DNA of 10,289 bases, from NCBI GenBank assembly GCA_032433595.1, contig JASWJB010000617.1, positions 1-10,289 of the forward strand. The letters run 5' to 3'. Numbering within the stretch: position 1 is the first letter of the stretch; each line of letters starts with the position of its first letter. The notes below the pieces were generated by a model that had not been told where the DNA came from, ran no database searches, and was given only the letters and a program-made list of their open reading frames with translations. The position numbers and the translations under genes were made by a program. The stretch comes from Conoideocrella luteorostrata. Its lineage: Eukaryota > Ascomycota > Sordariomycetes > Hypocreales > Clavicipitaceae. Shown here piece after piece: positions 1-8,189 of this stretch.

Positions 1-168
1 CACTACGTCAATTACACTGTGACGATGAAATACAAATCTACGTAACCGTAACATCTGTACCAGCAGTGAATGTTAAATACTGGTGTTATATGCTAGCACA
101 TCCCAACTCTTACCCTTCTACTGCCCTCGACTTACAGCAATGCGCTGCACAGTCAGCGTCCCGGCAGC

Positions 169-974
169 TTTAAGTGGTGCGTTCTCCGCATCCCCCTCCT
201 AGTGGTTATCCTAGCGCCAGTTCCAGTTTCGTCTCAACAACCCACCACGACCACGTGAATTCGGAACGAAGCGCGGCAAGTTGCAGGGTCTGGTTATCTC
301 GAGAATCTGCCGACAAGTCTGGAGACATTGCCATCACATAGCTGTGCTTCTCGGGTGGACACATGCACCCGAAAGGCTTCGGGCATGGCGTGGCAATTGC
401 GGCCGGGAGCCAAGGGTCTGGTACGTATCTCTAGACTTGAGGCCGAGGTCAACCCTCAGAGTGGATTTGACCTGAAGTTTGAGTGATTCAAGTTTCAGAA
501 TGGAAAGATAATCACATGCACTTCGAGCGGTAGGAAGACATTCAAGCCATATGCGGAGGTGACTTCTTTCACTTGCGTCGTCCACTTGTCGGACAATGCC
601 CTTCATCTTTCGCTATCCGCTGAGTGGAGTTATGCACATCGCCGCACTTGAGAATGCACTTTAATCCGACTTCGCCAAACATTTGTCAGCTTCAGGTAGC
701 CAGGGCACGTCGGATGTGTTACAAGGCTATGCGGCATATGGCCAGTAGGTATAATGCTGACGGGGACTTCGCACAAGAAGAGCGGCGGCAGGTCAATTCG
801 GAAGTTACTAGTATTGATATGAACAGTGGTGAAATCCACCAAGGATCAGTTTCGACAAATGCTGGTGAGTCTTTGTTGTTTCAAATGCCGGAGGGTACGG
901 CGATGTACGTCACTGCTGATGGAGCGCCGCAGTTATTTGCCTGGGCCTGGCAGTCGCCGCTCCAACTTGTTTAG
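169..974 (+). pseudogene. possible remnant of a secreted-protein gene
   Basis: In the frame of base 169 a signal-peptide-like stretch can be read (KWCVLRIPLLVVILAPVPVS, from 172), with no in-frame ATG between it and the stop at 94-96. The same frame then stays open except for TGA at 256-258 and 484-486 until TGA at 649-651. That is far fewer stops than chance would give over about 185 codons. Its later part reads like a small extracellular protein with Cys residues (for example NGKIITCTSSGRK near 500-540). A different frame, open from about 624 to TAG at 972-974, also reads as plausible protein (QMPEGTAMYVTADGAPQLFAW), which would require a frameshift between them. I recognise no family. It may be chance; no intact product can be made from it as it stands. 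Confidence 0.25.
446..473. repeat. short inverted repeat AGGTCAA...TTGACCT
   Basis: Two perfect 7-base arms (446-452 and 467-473) are separated by 14 bases. They lie inside the possible secreted-protein remnant. A dyad of this size can bind a dimeric regulator or form a weak hairpin, but it can also arise by chance; no nearby start codon gives it a role. Confidence 0.3.
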
Positions 975-1554
975 CAAAAATAAACTGATAGAAAGAAAAT
1001 TAATTAATCAATGGGTGCAATCGGGGCTAGAATAACCCGTAGCTGGGATGTTAATTCGAGAGGAACTAATCTCGTGAGGATCAAATTTGTAGTTACAATG
1101 GGGAGAATGATTCGAATGCGGTCAGCAGTGCGGACGCTGGGAGACGCCAGCGCTGCCAGTGATGCTTCTTGAGCGGCAGCTGTCCGGGCCCCGTCACAGC
1201 GGGTCAAGTACCTATCAAACGAAAGTTTCAGAGTTACTGGGAACCCACCGCTCGCACTACAAATGCCTGTGTTGCCCATGACTTTCACATTGGCATCGGA
1301 CCTCATGCAATCTTTTATGTACTCTAGGGTATCTATGTACCCGATTGCCGAAGGCTGATTTGGGCTGTTGCATGCAGATAATGCGTTCGGCTTTTGCGTT
1401 GGCTACGTCACCGGCTTATGGTGCCGGGCTGTACAAAACCCAGAGCTGACTAGATCTGTGCGGCGGATTTCCCACCAAGCTTGAGTCACATCTGTGGCGG
1501 CACCAGATTACACCGCTGGCATGGCCATCTTTCGCGTCACACGCTCGACAGAAA
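975..1554. other. gap before the HET gene, no supported gene
   Basis: About 580 bases with no gene I can support. A short + strand frame starting with ATG at 1011 runs to TGA at about 1170 and stays mostly open beyond it, and a 100-residue frame lies opposite it. Neither shows a recognisable motif. The last part must hold the promoter of the HET gene, but I see no clear TATA box there. Confidence 0.5.
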
Positions 1555-3278
1555 ATGAGGCTGCCCAATGCCGCCACTTTGGCGCTCGAGGAGTTCGTTG
1601 ATGACAATATGTCCGATTATGCCATTCTCCGCGATCGATGGCCTGACGAAGAGGTGTCGCCCCAGGATATGCCTAGCGGCGCAGCCTGCTTCAGGCTTGG
1701 ATTCACCAAGATCCAGCAGCGCCAATCTCAACGAACCAATCAACTCCATGTGTCAATGGTACCTAGAAGCTAAAATATGCTACGTTTATTTATCCGATGT
1801 CACGACGTGCGACCTATCTGCCGATGACTCAAGCTTTCGACAAAGCGCGTGGTTCACTCGAGGCTGGACGTTGCAGGAATTGATTGCGCCTGCGCACGTC
1901 GACTTCTACAACGCGTCGTGGGGCAAACTCGGCACAAAGGCCGGTCTCAAGACGACAATCATGGAAATCACCCACATCGACATGTCTATGCTGGAGGACG
2001 GCGATCCCGACGCATTTAGCGTCACGAAGAGAATGTCGTGGGCTTCGAAGCGCACAACGACTAGACGGGGAGACAGAGCGTACAGCCTACTGGGACTTTT
2101 TGGTATCAACATGCCCATGGTTTACGGCGAAGGAAATCGTGCTTTCCTGCGCCTACAAGAAGAAATCATGAAGCACTCAGACGATCAGTCCATTTTTGCT
2201 TGGACTCGAGGGTACCGCCCCGACTGGCGCAGTGGACTTCTTGCCAGCTCACCATCGGACTTTGACGGCTGTTCGGACATCAGGAGGGCTAAACCGCCCT
2301 GAAGCCGTAGCCCATACTCGGTCACGAACAAGGGTCTATCGATTGAGATGCCCATGGTTCCGTGGGCCATGGAAACATACCTCGTTGCCTTGGACTGTGA
2401 GCGGGATCACGTCGACAAAGGGCGAATTGGCATATATCTACAGCTTGTGGAGGAGGAAGAGCAATATGCTCGAGTGCCTATTGGAGGGGCTGACTCTCAG
2501 ATATGTCATATGCAGTACACTTCTGAGATGGTACACAGAGCGGTCTATGTGCGGCAAAAAGAGTGTACACCACCACCGACCAGAACACTGTACGGATTCT
2601 GGATCCGAACGGCGCCGCAACCTATCAATATCGAGGCCGATGCATTCAATAACAGGTCAATAAATGTGGAAACCTTGAGCCCATCGTCTGGCGAGGGTCG
2701 AATGCTCATAATACCCACGGGCTCGAGCGGCACAGCCGGCTCAATCCGGTATCGGACCGGAAGCCACACCACTACCTTTACACTAGGGTTCGATGTCAAT
2801 TTCAATCCCATCTGCCAGTGGGACAGTCCTATAAACAGTCACCGGAAGCTTTCTGCTGCGGAGGCCGAAGCGGACCCGTCATCGATGACAAGTAATTTTA
2901 TACATAAGAGGAGCCGCTGCTGCAGGTACATCAAAGAAGCCCATCCGTATCGGATTGTGCTGGCGAAAGAGACAATTAGCAGTACAAAAATATGGGTGTT
3001 AGACATTATTGACAGATCTAAATTGCTCTTTCATCCCGGAATTAGTTGTGGTGGATGTTACACGGTATGTTAAGCATACGGCTTTGGTAATTAAATTTGA
3101 TGAATGCTGACTGAACTGTGCTTTTTAGCCCATACTTGGAAGGCGATATGAGTGTAGAGAGTGCACCAAGTTCAATTACTGCGACATATGTTATTTGACG
3201 GCCCTGGAAACTCATCCTTGGCATGGGTTTGAGACGATTGAGACGCCGCGTGACGATGTCAGAGAACACCACCTGTGA
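1555..3278 (+). pseudogene. HET-domain protein with C-terminal ZZ zinc finger, broken
   Basis: HET-domain proteins act in heterokaryon incompatibility and related programmed cell death in filamentous fungi. The start at 1555 is chosen because the reading MRLPNAATLALEEF matches the usual MRLLNT-type HET N-terminus. Recognisable HET blocks follow: YLSDV, WFTRGWTLQELIAP (about 1850-1890), RMSWASKR, AYSLLGLFGINMP, YGEG and FLRLQEEIMKHSDDQS. Near 1710-1715 the frame shifts by one. The roughly 20 residues that normally carry the DGL-YVW-DTCCIDK block are absent, so this is an internal deletion and not an intron. A second lesion is an in-frame TGA at 2300-2302, just before the conserved SPYSVTNKGLSI segment. 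The frame then runs on to a 64-bp intron (3065-3128) and a last exon (3129-3278) that completes a ZZ finger: CGGC, CREC, CDIC, then a HPWH pair. The first HET motif is also changed (RDRW where SHxW is usual). It is very likely a pseudogene. A shorter product starting inside cannot be excluded. Confidence 0.88.
3065..3128 (+). other. intron splitting the ZZ finger of the HET gene
   Basis: The donor is GTATGT, the branch site CTGAC lies at 3107-3111, and the acceptor is TTTTTAG, giving 64 bp in phase 0. Splicing joins the first zinc-binding Cys pair to the other two Cys pairs and the His pair, which is strong evidence that the intron is real and that the gene once made the full ZZ module. Confidence 0.8.
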
Positions 3279-3727
3279 GAGGTATTCAGTGATCCCCGCG
3301 GGGCCGTGGAACTAGTGATGCACCTAAGGCTACTGGAGGGAGAGTATCATGCAGCTAGCAAACTCTTCGCTGCGGGGTAGCGACGAGCATAAGTGGGAGG
3401 AGAGGACCAAATCTTCAGAAGGTCAGAGATTAAAACCGTCAACAATAGAGTGCTACCTTGGCGGCTACGAAGTAACGAACACACCAGGAGTCTTGTTCAT
3501 CACTCTGCTATATCAGGACCCAGTCGTGACAGATGAGTTATAACAAAGTGAGATGGCGCCGCACGATGCAAATCCGCAAGTCTATTACTGTGAAGTATTG
3601 AATTGTTGGTCAATGTTCTCGGGCAAGGGGTAGCCTAGTATCTGATGCTGTATCGGTTTCATATTAAGATTTGAGATGAGTCCACGAGCGACGAGAAATA
3701 CTAATAATTATAAAGGGAGAAGTGATG

Positions 3728-3740
3728 AAAAAAAAAAAAA
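3728..3740. repeat. A13 homopolymer
   Basis: A run of 13 A on the + strand (T13 as read from the minus-strand gene), about 85 bases past the stop of the ADP-ribosyltransferase gene. It is prone to length variation and sequencing error. It may lie in or just beyond the 3' UTR. Confidence 0.9.
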
Positions 3741-3756
3741 GTTGCTCATGACTCTA

Positions 3757-3762
3757 TTTATT
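3757..3762 (-). terminator. candidate polyadenylation signal AATAAA
   Basis: The minus strand reads AATAAA about 60 bases after the stop codon of the secreted ADP-ribosyltransferase-like gene, a usual distance for a fungal 3' end signal. Fungal signals are degenerate, so this is suggestive only. Confidence 0.4.
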
Positions 3763-3822
3763 CTCTATTTCGACCTAACACTCAAGATTTCCAAGGTTAA
3801 ATGGCCTCCTACCATCATAGAC

Positions 3823-5351
3823 TCAACTTGCAGGCAAAGTGCGGACATGGATTTTCTCCTGAATCAAAGGTTCCAATGGAAATACATGATTGAACACCCA
3901 GCCCAGAGGCGTCCACGACCATACACTATTAAGAACAGACACGAAGGTTTGGGCTGCTGGAGCCTTCTTGGCTGCTTTCTCCGCCAGCAACTCGTTGACT
4001 CTGCCCACAGGCGTATACGTCCACGCCACGACGGCCGGGTGAGTATCGTGGTTGGCCAGCTCTAGTCTTTCTTCTGGAGTTGCGCCACGGCTGATGTTCT
4101 TGGCGACATCGGGCAAAAGCATAAGAACGTCGCGCCAAAAGTACGTCGGCACCTTAGTTCGGATGGTTTCGAAAACATCAACAGCAATGTTTGCTAGCGA
4201 TGCGAATGCTCTCTCAACGCTATCAAACTGCGACCAGCGATCCGATATTACCATTGAGAGAGCTCTTTTAAACGCCAACTGATAGTCTCTGAGGTCGAGC
4301 TCACCATTTTTTATAGCATCCGATATGGGCTGAAAGCACTCAGGATCCAGGTTGCTGGTCCACTGCAGGAAGCGATTCTTCGTGACTTTGTTGTTAAAAG
4401 ATTCCATCTTTTTGCCACTGGACGTTTGTTTTTCGAATTCGGGTTTGCCCTTCGGCGTATTCGGCTTCGCACCATTCTTGTGCTTCTTGAGGTCTTCCTT
4501 CTCGCTGGGCTTCTCGGTCTTCTCGTTGTGCGGGCACAGTTCTCGTTTCATAACATTGCAGTTCGATTTGGGGGCGATGAATCTCTTGTTGCGGATCCAT
4601 GCAGAGGTCTTCCCGTCTTTGTATACCTTGTAGCAGCCTACAATGGACGAGGCAGGTATGTCACCAGCCGCAGCGAACTCGAAATTTCTCAACACGGCAG
4701 GCTCATTAAATATATCTGGGATGAAATACCCATTGGGGACATTCTGAGGCGTGATCATGTAGACGTAGCCTACATCTGTTTTAGAGCCTGTTCTACCCCT
4801 AGAATATCTCTCCGCCGTGGCCGCAGAGAGCGTCAGAGACACGTATCTCGAGTTACCGGCAAAGTTTAGATGGTGATGCAGATCCGCATCGGTGCCTTGG
4901 GGAGAGAAACCGTGTGCGAAAACTTCAGAAGGAGGTCTGGTGTCACCTCGGTAGAAGACACCGCCTGCAAATTCCTCATTCATCGAGCTTATAACCCGCC
5001 GAGCAATCTCGGTAGCAGCTACGGCCTCTCTTTGTCCGTCAGGCTTGTTAGGACCAGCACGCACAGAGATGGATTTTTTTGTCGGCGCGGGGTTGTCCGC
5101 GACTATCTCAAGAACGGGCAGGCCAATCGGTATTGACGATTCCTCACTCTCTTCTCCGTGGCTGTCACGACCATGGTTGCTACTGTGCTCTTGTAAATGG
5201 TAGGTCAGTCTTATGCCGTTAGAACCCTCGTGGACTTGTCCTTACTGCTCCGTGGCGCAAGTTGGCTCGCTGCGTCTTGAGATATCTCTGCTGGCACCGC
5301 TCCAACCCCAGCAATTATTGCCACAATGCCCCAAAAACTACAGGCCTTCAT
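3823..5351 (-). CDS. secreted enterotoxin-A-like ADP-ribosyltransferase, 490 aa
   Basis: Two exons: 5351-5246 and 5189-3823. Exon 1 supplies a typical signal peptide (MKACSFWGIVAIIAGVGAVPA), so the product should be secreted. Residues about 100-225 resemble the heat-labile enterotoxin A-chain family, which transfers ADP-ribose from NAD+ to host proteins. The motif FYRGDTRPP (114-122) holds the expected NAD-binding Arg at 116. YVSLTLS (151-157) stands at the STS position. RNFEFAAAGDIP (203-214) stands at the ExE position and ends in the expected Glu (206), but the first Glu is Asn (204). Residues about 258-312 are a Lys/Glu-rich, low-complexity, probably disordered linker. Residues about 313-490 form a region rich in likely helices that I do not recognise; it ends in a Trp-rich patch (WSWTPLGWVF). 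No B-subunit gene is visible nearby. Such genes are abundant in insect-pathogenic Hypocreales, where a role against the host is suspected. The target and activity here are unknown. The HET gene converges on it. Confidence 0.85.
5190..5245 (-). other. intron after the signal-peptide exon
   Basis: On the minus strand the donor is GTAAGG, the branch site CTGAC lies at 5208-5204, and the acceptor is ACAAG, giving 56 bp. Its length is 2 modulo 3, which is what is needed to bring the signal-peptide frame into the long downstream frame. Without it, exon 1 reaches a stop within a few codons and the long frame has no ATG near its start. Confidence 0.78.
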
Positions 5352-5408
5352 GTCGCAGAGAAGATGCAAAGTGCTGTTTAGTTATCAATGACCGAAGTGA
5401 CAAGGTTG

Positions 5409-5420
5409 TTTAAATAAATA
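5409..5420 (-). promoter_or_regulatory. AT-rich TATA-like element
   Basis: The minus strand reads TATTTATTTAAA about 58 to 69 bases before the ATG of the secreted enzyme and directly beside the TCG microsatellite. It is the only TATA-like stretch I noticed near this start. This is a guess from composition and position. Confidence 0.3.
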
Positions 5421-5442
5421 TCGTCGTCGTCGTCGTCGTCGT
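5421..5442. repeat. (TCG)7 microsatellite
   Basis: Seven perfect TCG units plus one T (CGA/GAC units on the minus strand). The tract sits about 70 to 91 bases upstream of the start of the ADP-ribosyltransferase-like gene and beside a TATA-like element, so its length could affect promoter spacing or the 5' leader. It is not inside a supported reading frame. Confidence 0.95.
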
Positions 5443-6777
5443 GTATTGAACATAGCCGCGCTCGCACTCTCGCATTTCCGTCTCGGGATGTGCGTACCCT
5501 GGAATCTTGGCAAAGAAAATTAATTACGGCGAACTCCCGGTATTCGTATCTGAACAGCGCTTCATTTTCTCCTCGCGCATTTCCGTCTTTATTAACGTGT
5601 GGAGACTCGTAAGATACAGCTAGTCAGATGCCAGTCAGTGCGCCACCGGTTGCAACTGTTGTACAATGCAAAATGCGACGGTTACATCATGGGAAGCAAA
5701 AATAGGGAGCATGTCGCAATTGGGGGGGGGGGGCCGTTATTTGCGGCTCCAATCCGTCAGCTCGTATACAAGCATCCCATTTATGGAAATGTGAGGCTGA
5801 TCTTGGTGCAGAAGCTATCAATGTACCGCTGTCCTTCCAATCAGACCCCGTAAAAGCCGAGTCTCCGATGGCCACTTTCCTAAGTTCATTACAAAAGTCA
5901 GACCATATTGGTATTCGAATAATGGTAGTCTCTACAGAGTATCAGTAAACCAACCTGAGCATGCGACAATTCTATCAGCCCCAGGAGCATCCTTTTCTGG
6001 CAAAAGGCATAGATTTATGCAACTGACTGCAATTATTATGCTCAAAACGGTTGAGCCATTACAGTTTCGCATTGCATGATGGAAATGTCCCAATCCCGCT
6101 TATAAGTGGGAGCCCTGGTCGACGGGGTCAGGGTACAGTGACGGTTCATGCCGCCACGTTGGGGTCTAGCCGAAACGGTCGCAAAATTAGCTATTTGAGG
6201 CTTTGATCTAAAGCTTAAAATGACTTGACTTCTTGTTCCTGCGATCTCACTATCGTTCCTGCTGGTTTGCGACCTGCCAGTCGATTATATTTGGCCACTC
6301 CGTGAGATATCAGAGATGCATGTCTTGTCGGCCGCGAGCTCTTCTCGTGGCAAATGACACGTAGGAGGTGAGAACGTCCGTGGGCTAATCCGAATACAGA
6401 ATATGAAGATCTGACACGTATGTGGAGAGGTAAGTAGAGCACAGCTTTATGTAAAGATATCTTTTGAGGTATCCATTATCTTGTCCAAACAAAAACGAAC
6501 ACCAGCACGCTCGACATGCGCATATGCGGAACCGAATGACAAGGGGCACCATCACCTTATGCAAGTTCATAAGTTCATTTTGTCTGAATGAGAGAGTACT
6601 ACGAGACCAAAACAACTCGCAACGGCATACATATTTCTTTTGTCAGGCGGCATACCAAACACAACAACAAAAGCCCACTTTGCTCCCGTATAATCGTCCA
6701 CTTTTGATTAAAAGCCAGATCTCTTCTTCCTCCTGCCATGCTGCTACGCAAAGACACACAGGTTGTCGTGAGACACA
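5443..6777. other. 1.3 kb without a supported gene
   Basis: The right end of the promoter of the secreted enzyme should lie here, and the left end may hold the 3' UTR of the next minus-strand gene. Open frames at 5599-5853 (+), 6215-6442 (-) and 6385-6615 (-) show no domain, signal peptide or family resemblance. I see no tRNA and no clear transposon end. A G12 run lies at 5722-5733. Confidence 0.5.
5722..5733. repeat. G12 homopolymer
   Basis: Twelve consecutive G on the + strand. Long G runs are uncommon in fungal unique DNA and are frequent sites of length error. It lies inside a short frame that I do not support as a gene. Confidence 0.9.
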
Positions 6778-7349
6778 TCAGTCAACAATACGACGCAGCA
6801 AGTACTTCAAAAGACCACTCTCCTTGGCCTCTTTTCTCGGAAAGACCTTCTGATTCTCGAGAGTATGTTTTCGAAGCTGCCACACGCTCTTGAAAACACG
6901 GACAGGTTTCCCAGTCCGTTCCGAGTCAATAAAATCCATGATATTGACGTGAGTCTTTTGGATGGCCTGCGTCATCGTATCAAGTTAGCGTCCCGTTAGA
7001 ATCAAGCTTGGTGTCTGTGGAATAATACTTTTTTACAAGCAGTGATGCTTTGCGGCACTGGATTTATGCCCAGCTTGTCGCACAAGTGCTGCAAGGTATC
7101 AAGTTTGTTCTCGCTTGTACCATAAAGACGGCCAAATTGTGCTACTATAGCTTCTCGCAGTAGCTTGTTAGCAGCTCGTTCACGTTTTCCAAAGGTTTTC
7201 CATCCGGAAAAGTCGACCAAGCGGCGGTACTCAGACCAGGTTTCGCAGTGTGGATCGTAGGCAAAGTTGGGATACTTGGCGAAGAATTCGACAATTGGAT
7301 CTTGGGATTTGACCAGTGCATTGCCCTGTGTCACTTTGTTCCTCGTCAT
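6778..7349 (-). CDS. conserved fungal protein of unknown function, 169 aa
   Basis: Two exons: 7349-7029 and 6966-6778, joined in phase 0. I recognise the pattern from uncharacterised short proteins found widely in ascomycetes and basidiomycetes. A start near FFAKYPNFAYDP (about residues 23-34) is followed by an Arg/Leu-GW block, then AQFGRLYGT, then LCDKLGINPVP. The second exon carries HVNIMDFID and ends with FPRKEAKESGLLKYLLRRI. Both halves of the family pattern are present and in order, so the two open frames are one gene and not two. The product is soluble-looking and probably intracellular: no signal peptide, no membrane segment. The ATG at 7349 has A at -3 and no better start lies upstream in frame. 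The length fits the family. No function is known to me. Codon use is less biased than in the cold-shock gene next to it. Confidence 0.85.
6967..7028 (-). other. intron in the conserved 169-aa gene
   Basis: On the minus strand the donor is GTATTA, a perfect CTAAC branch site lies at 6988-6984, and the acceptor is GCAG, giving 62 bp. Splicing in phase 0 joins TACKK to AIQKTHVNI, matching the continuity expected of the family. Left unspliced, the first exon would end at a TGA at 7004-7002. Confidence 0.85.
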
Positions 7350-8189
7350 CTTGTCCCGAGACTTGGGTCAGCACAGCTGCGATGGGAGAAAATAGTGGTA
7401 GGTAAGATGTTGCAATGAATGGCGAGTAGTTCGGAGGGAAAAAAACAGAGCACCCGCACCAGACAAAGAATTCGCTACTTGCCATCCACGCATGGCACGG
7501 TGCAGTGAATCTGAGGCGGCCTCCATCCCATACCAGGCGGCCGTGATTCACTCAACTGCAGTGCATTGCAAGCGCCAGCATCACGGAACTTGCGCTGTGA
7601 ACTTGACAGCAGTGCACTGGCTATCATGGTGGCGCGTGACTGGATGATCCTGGCGAGAAGAAAATAATGGGCTCAGGCGGGACAAGTGCCACACGGTCTG
7701 TCGCAGATGTTTGGTCGCTTGGGTTTTCTCGCAACCCGAGACACTGGACATTGCGGATGCGTCTTGTTGCGTGGGGGAAATGTGCCGTTGATTGTTGTGT
7801 CATTGGGCAAGGTGAAGATTACCGCCCAAGTGAAGGAGTAGTATGATGAAGCAGACATAATTTAACACTCTACGGCAAGCGTCGCTCAAGCGGAGAGGAA
7901 CATCTGCTGAGCTGCTTGCAACATCATTAATCATCATTAGTAGTGCGCGTGTACGATAAAAAGAGTAGATCTCTATCTGCTAGTGGGGTTGGCTTGCTCC
8001 GAAAGCAGCCGTGATGGTAGGAATTGATATCAAAATGTTTAGTGGGAAGGTGTAACCATTTTTGCGTCGAACTTGTGTCGAATGCCGTGCCGCGATCGAC
8101 AACATATTATTGCCTCCCGTCACCCCAGCGCATCCTGCTACTCCAGAACGAGCCAGCAAACTTCGTATTGATCCCTCGAGTCGGCCTGT
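7350..8189. other. gap upstream of the 169-aa gene, no supported gene
   Basis: It holds the promoter of the 169-aa gene on its left and the 3' end of the cold-shock gene on its right. A 61-codon minus-strand frame at 7858-7673 has no recognisable motif and is probably chance. A perfect 10-bp palindrome CAGTGCACTG lies at 7610-7619, close to a similar CAGTGCATTG at about 7559-7568. CATCATTA occurs twice in about 7922-7939. Confidence 0.5.
7504..7552. repeat. inverted repeat enclosing a direct repeat
   Basis: Arms AGTGAATC (7504-7511) and GATTCACT (7545-7552) are perfect inverted copies. Between them AGGCGGCC occurs twice in direct orientation (7514-7521 and 7535-7542). The block lies about 155 to 200 bases upstream of the ATG of the 169-aa gene. 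CGG-containing repeats are typical targets of fungal Zn2Cys6 regulators, so a regulatory site is possible but unproven. Confidence 0.35.

Larger units (their letters stand above)
3279..3822. other. convergent intergenic stretch, no supported gene
   Basis: It lies between two converging genes, so it should hold both 3' ends. A 64-codon + strand frame (3349-3543) has no recognisable motif. A 10-bp perfect palindrome CCCCGCGGGG lies at 3294-3303, just after the HET stop. An A13 run lies at 3728-3740. Confidence 0.5.

Noticed and set aside
1100..1125. tRNA B-box-like GATTCGAAT
   Set aside because: No matching A box at the right distance and no cloverleaf could be drawn.
2262..2312. An intron that would remove the TGA in the HET gene
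   Set aside because: The possible GT...AG pairs give lengths of 34 or 40 bases, too short and not divisible by three, while the frame on both sides is the same.
3294..3303. CCCCGCGGGG palindrome as a terminator
   Set aside because: Fungal polymerase II genes do not end at such hairpins, and 10 bases is short enough to be chance.
4426..4869. 147-codon + strand frame
   Set aside because: It lies opposite the coding strand of the secreted ADP-ribosyltransferase-like gene and has no recognisable motif; it is a shadow.
6464..6853. 129-codon + strand frame
   Set aside because: It overlaps the second exon of the conserved 169-aa gene on the other strand and is low in protein-like character.
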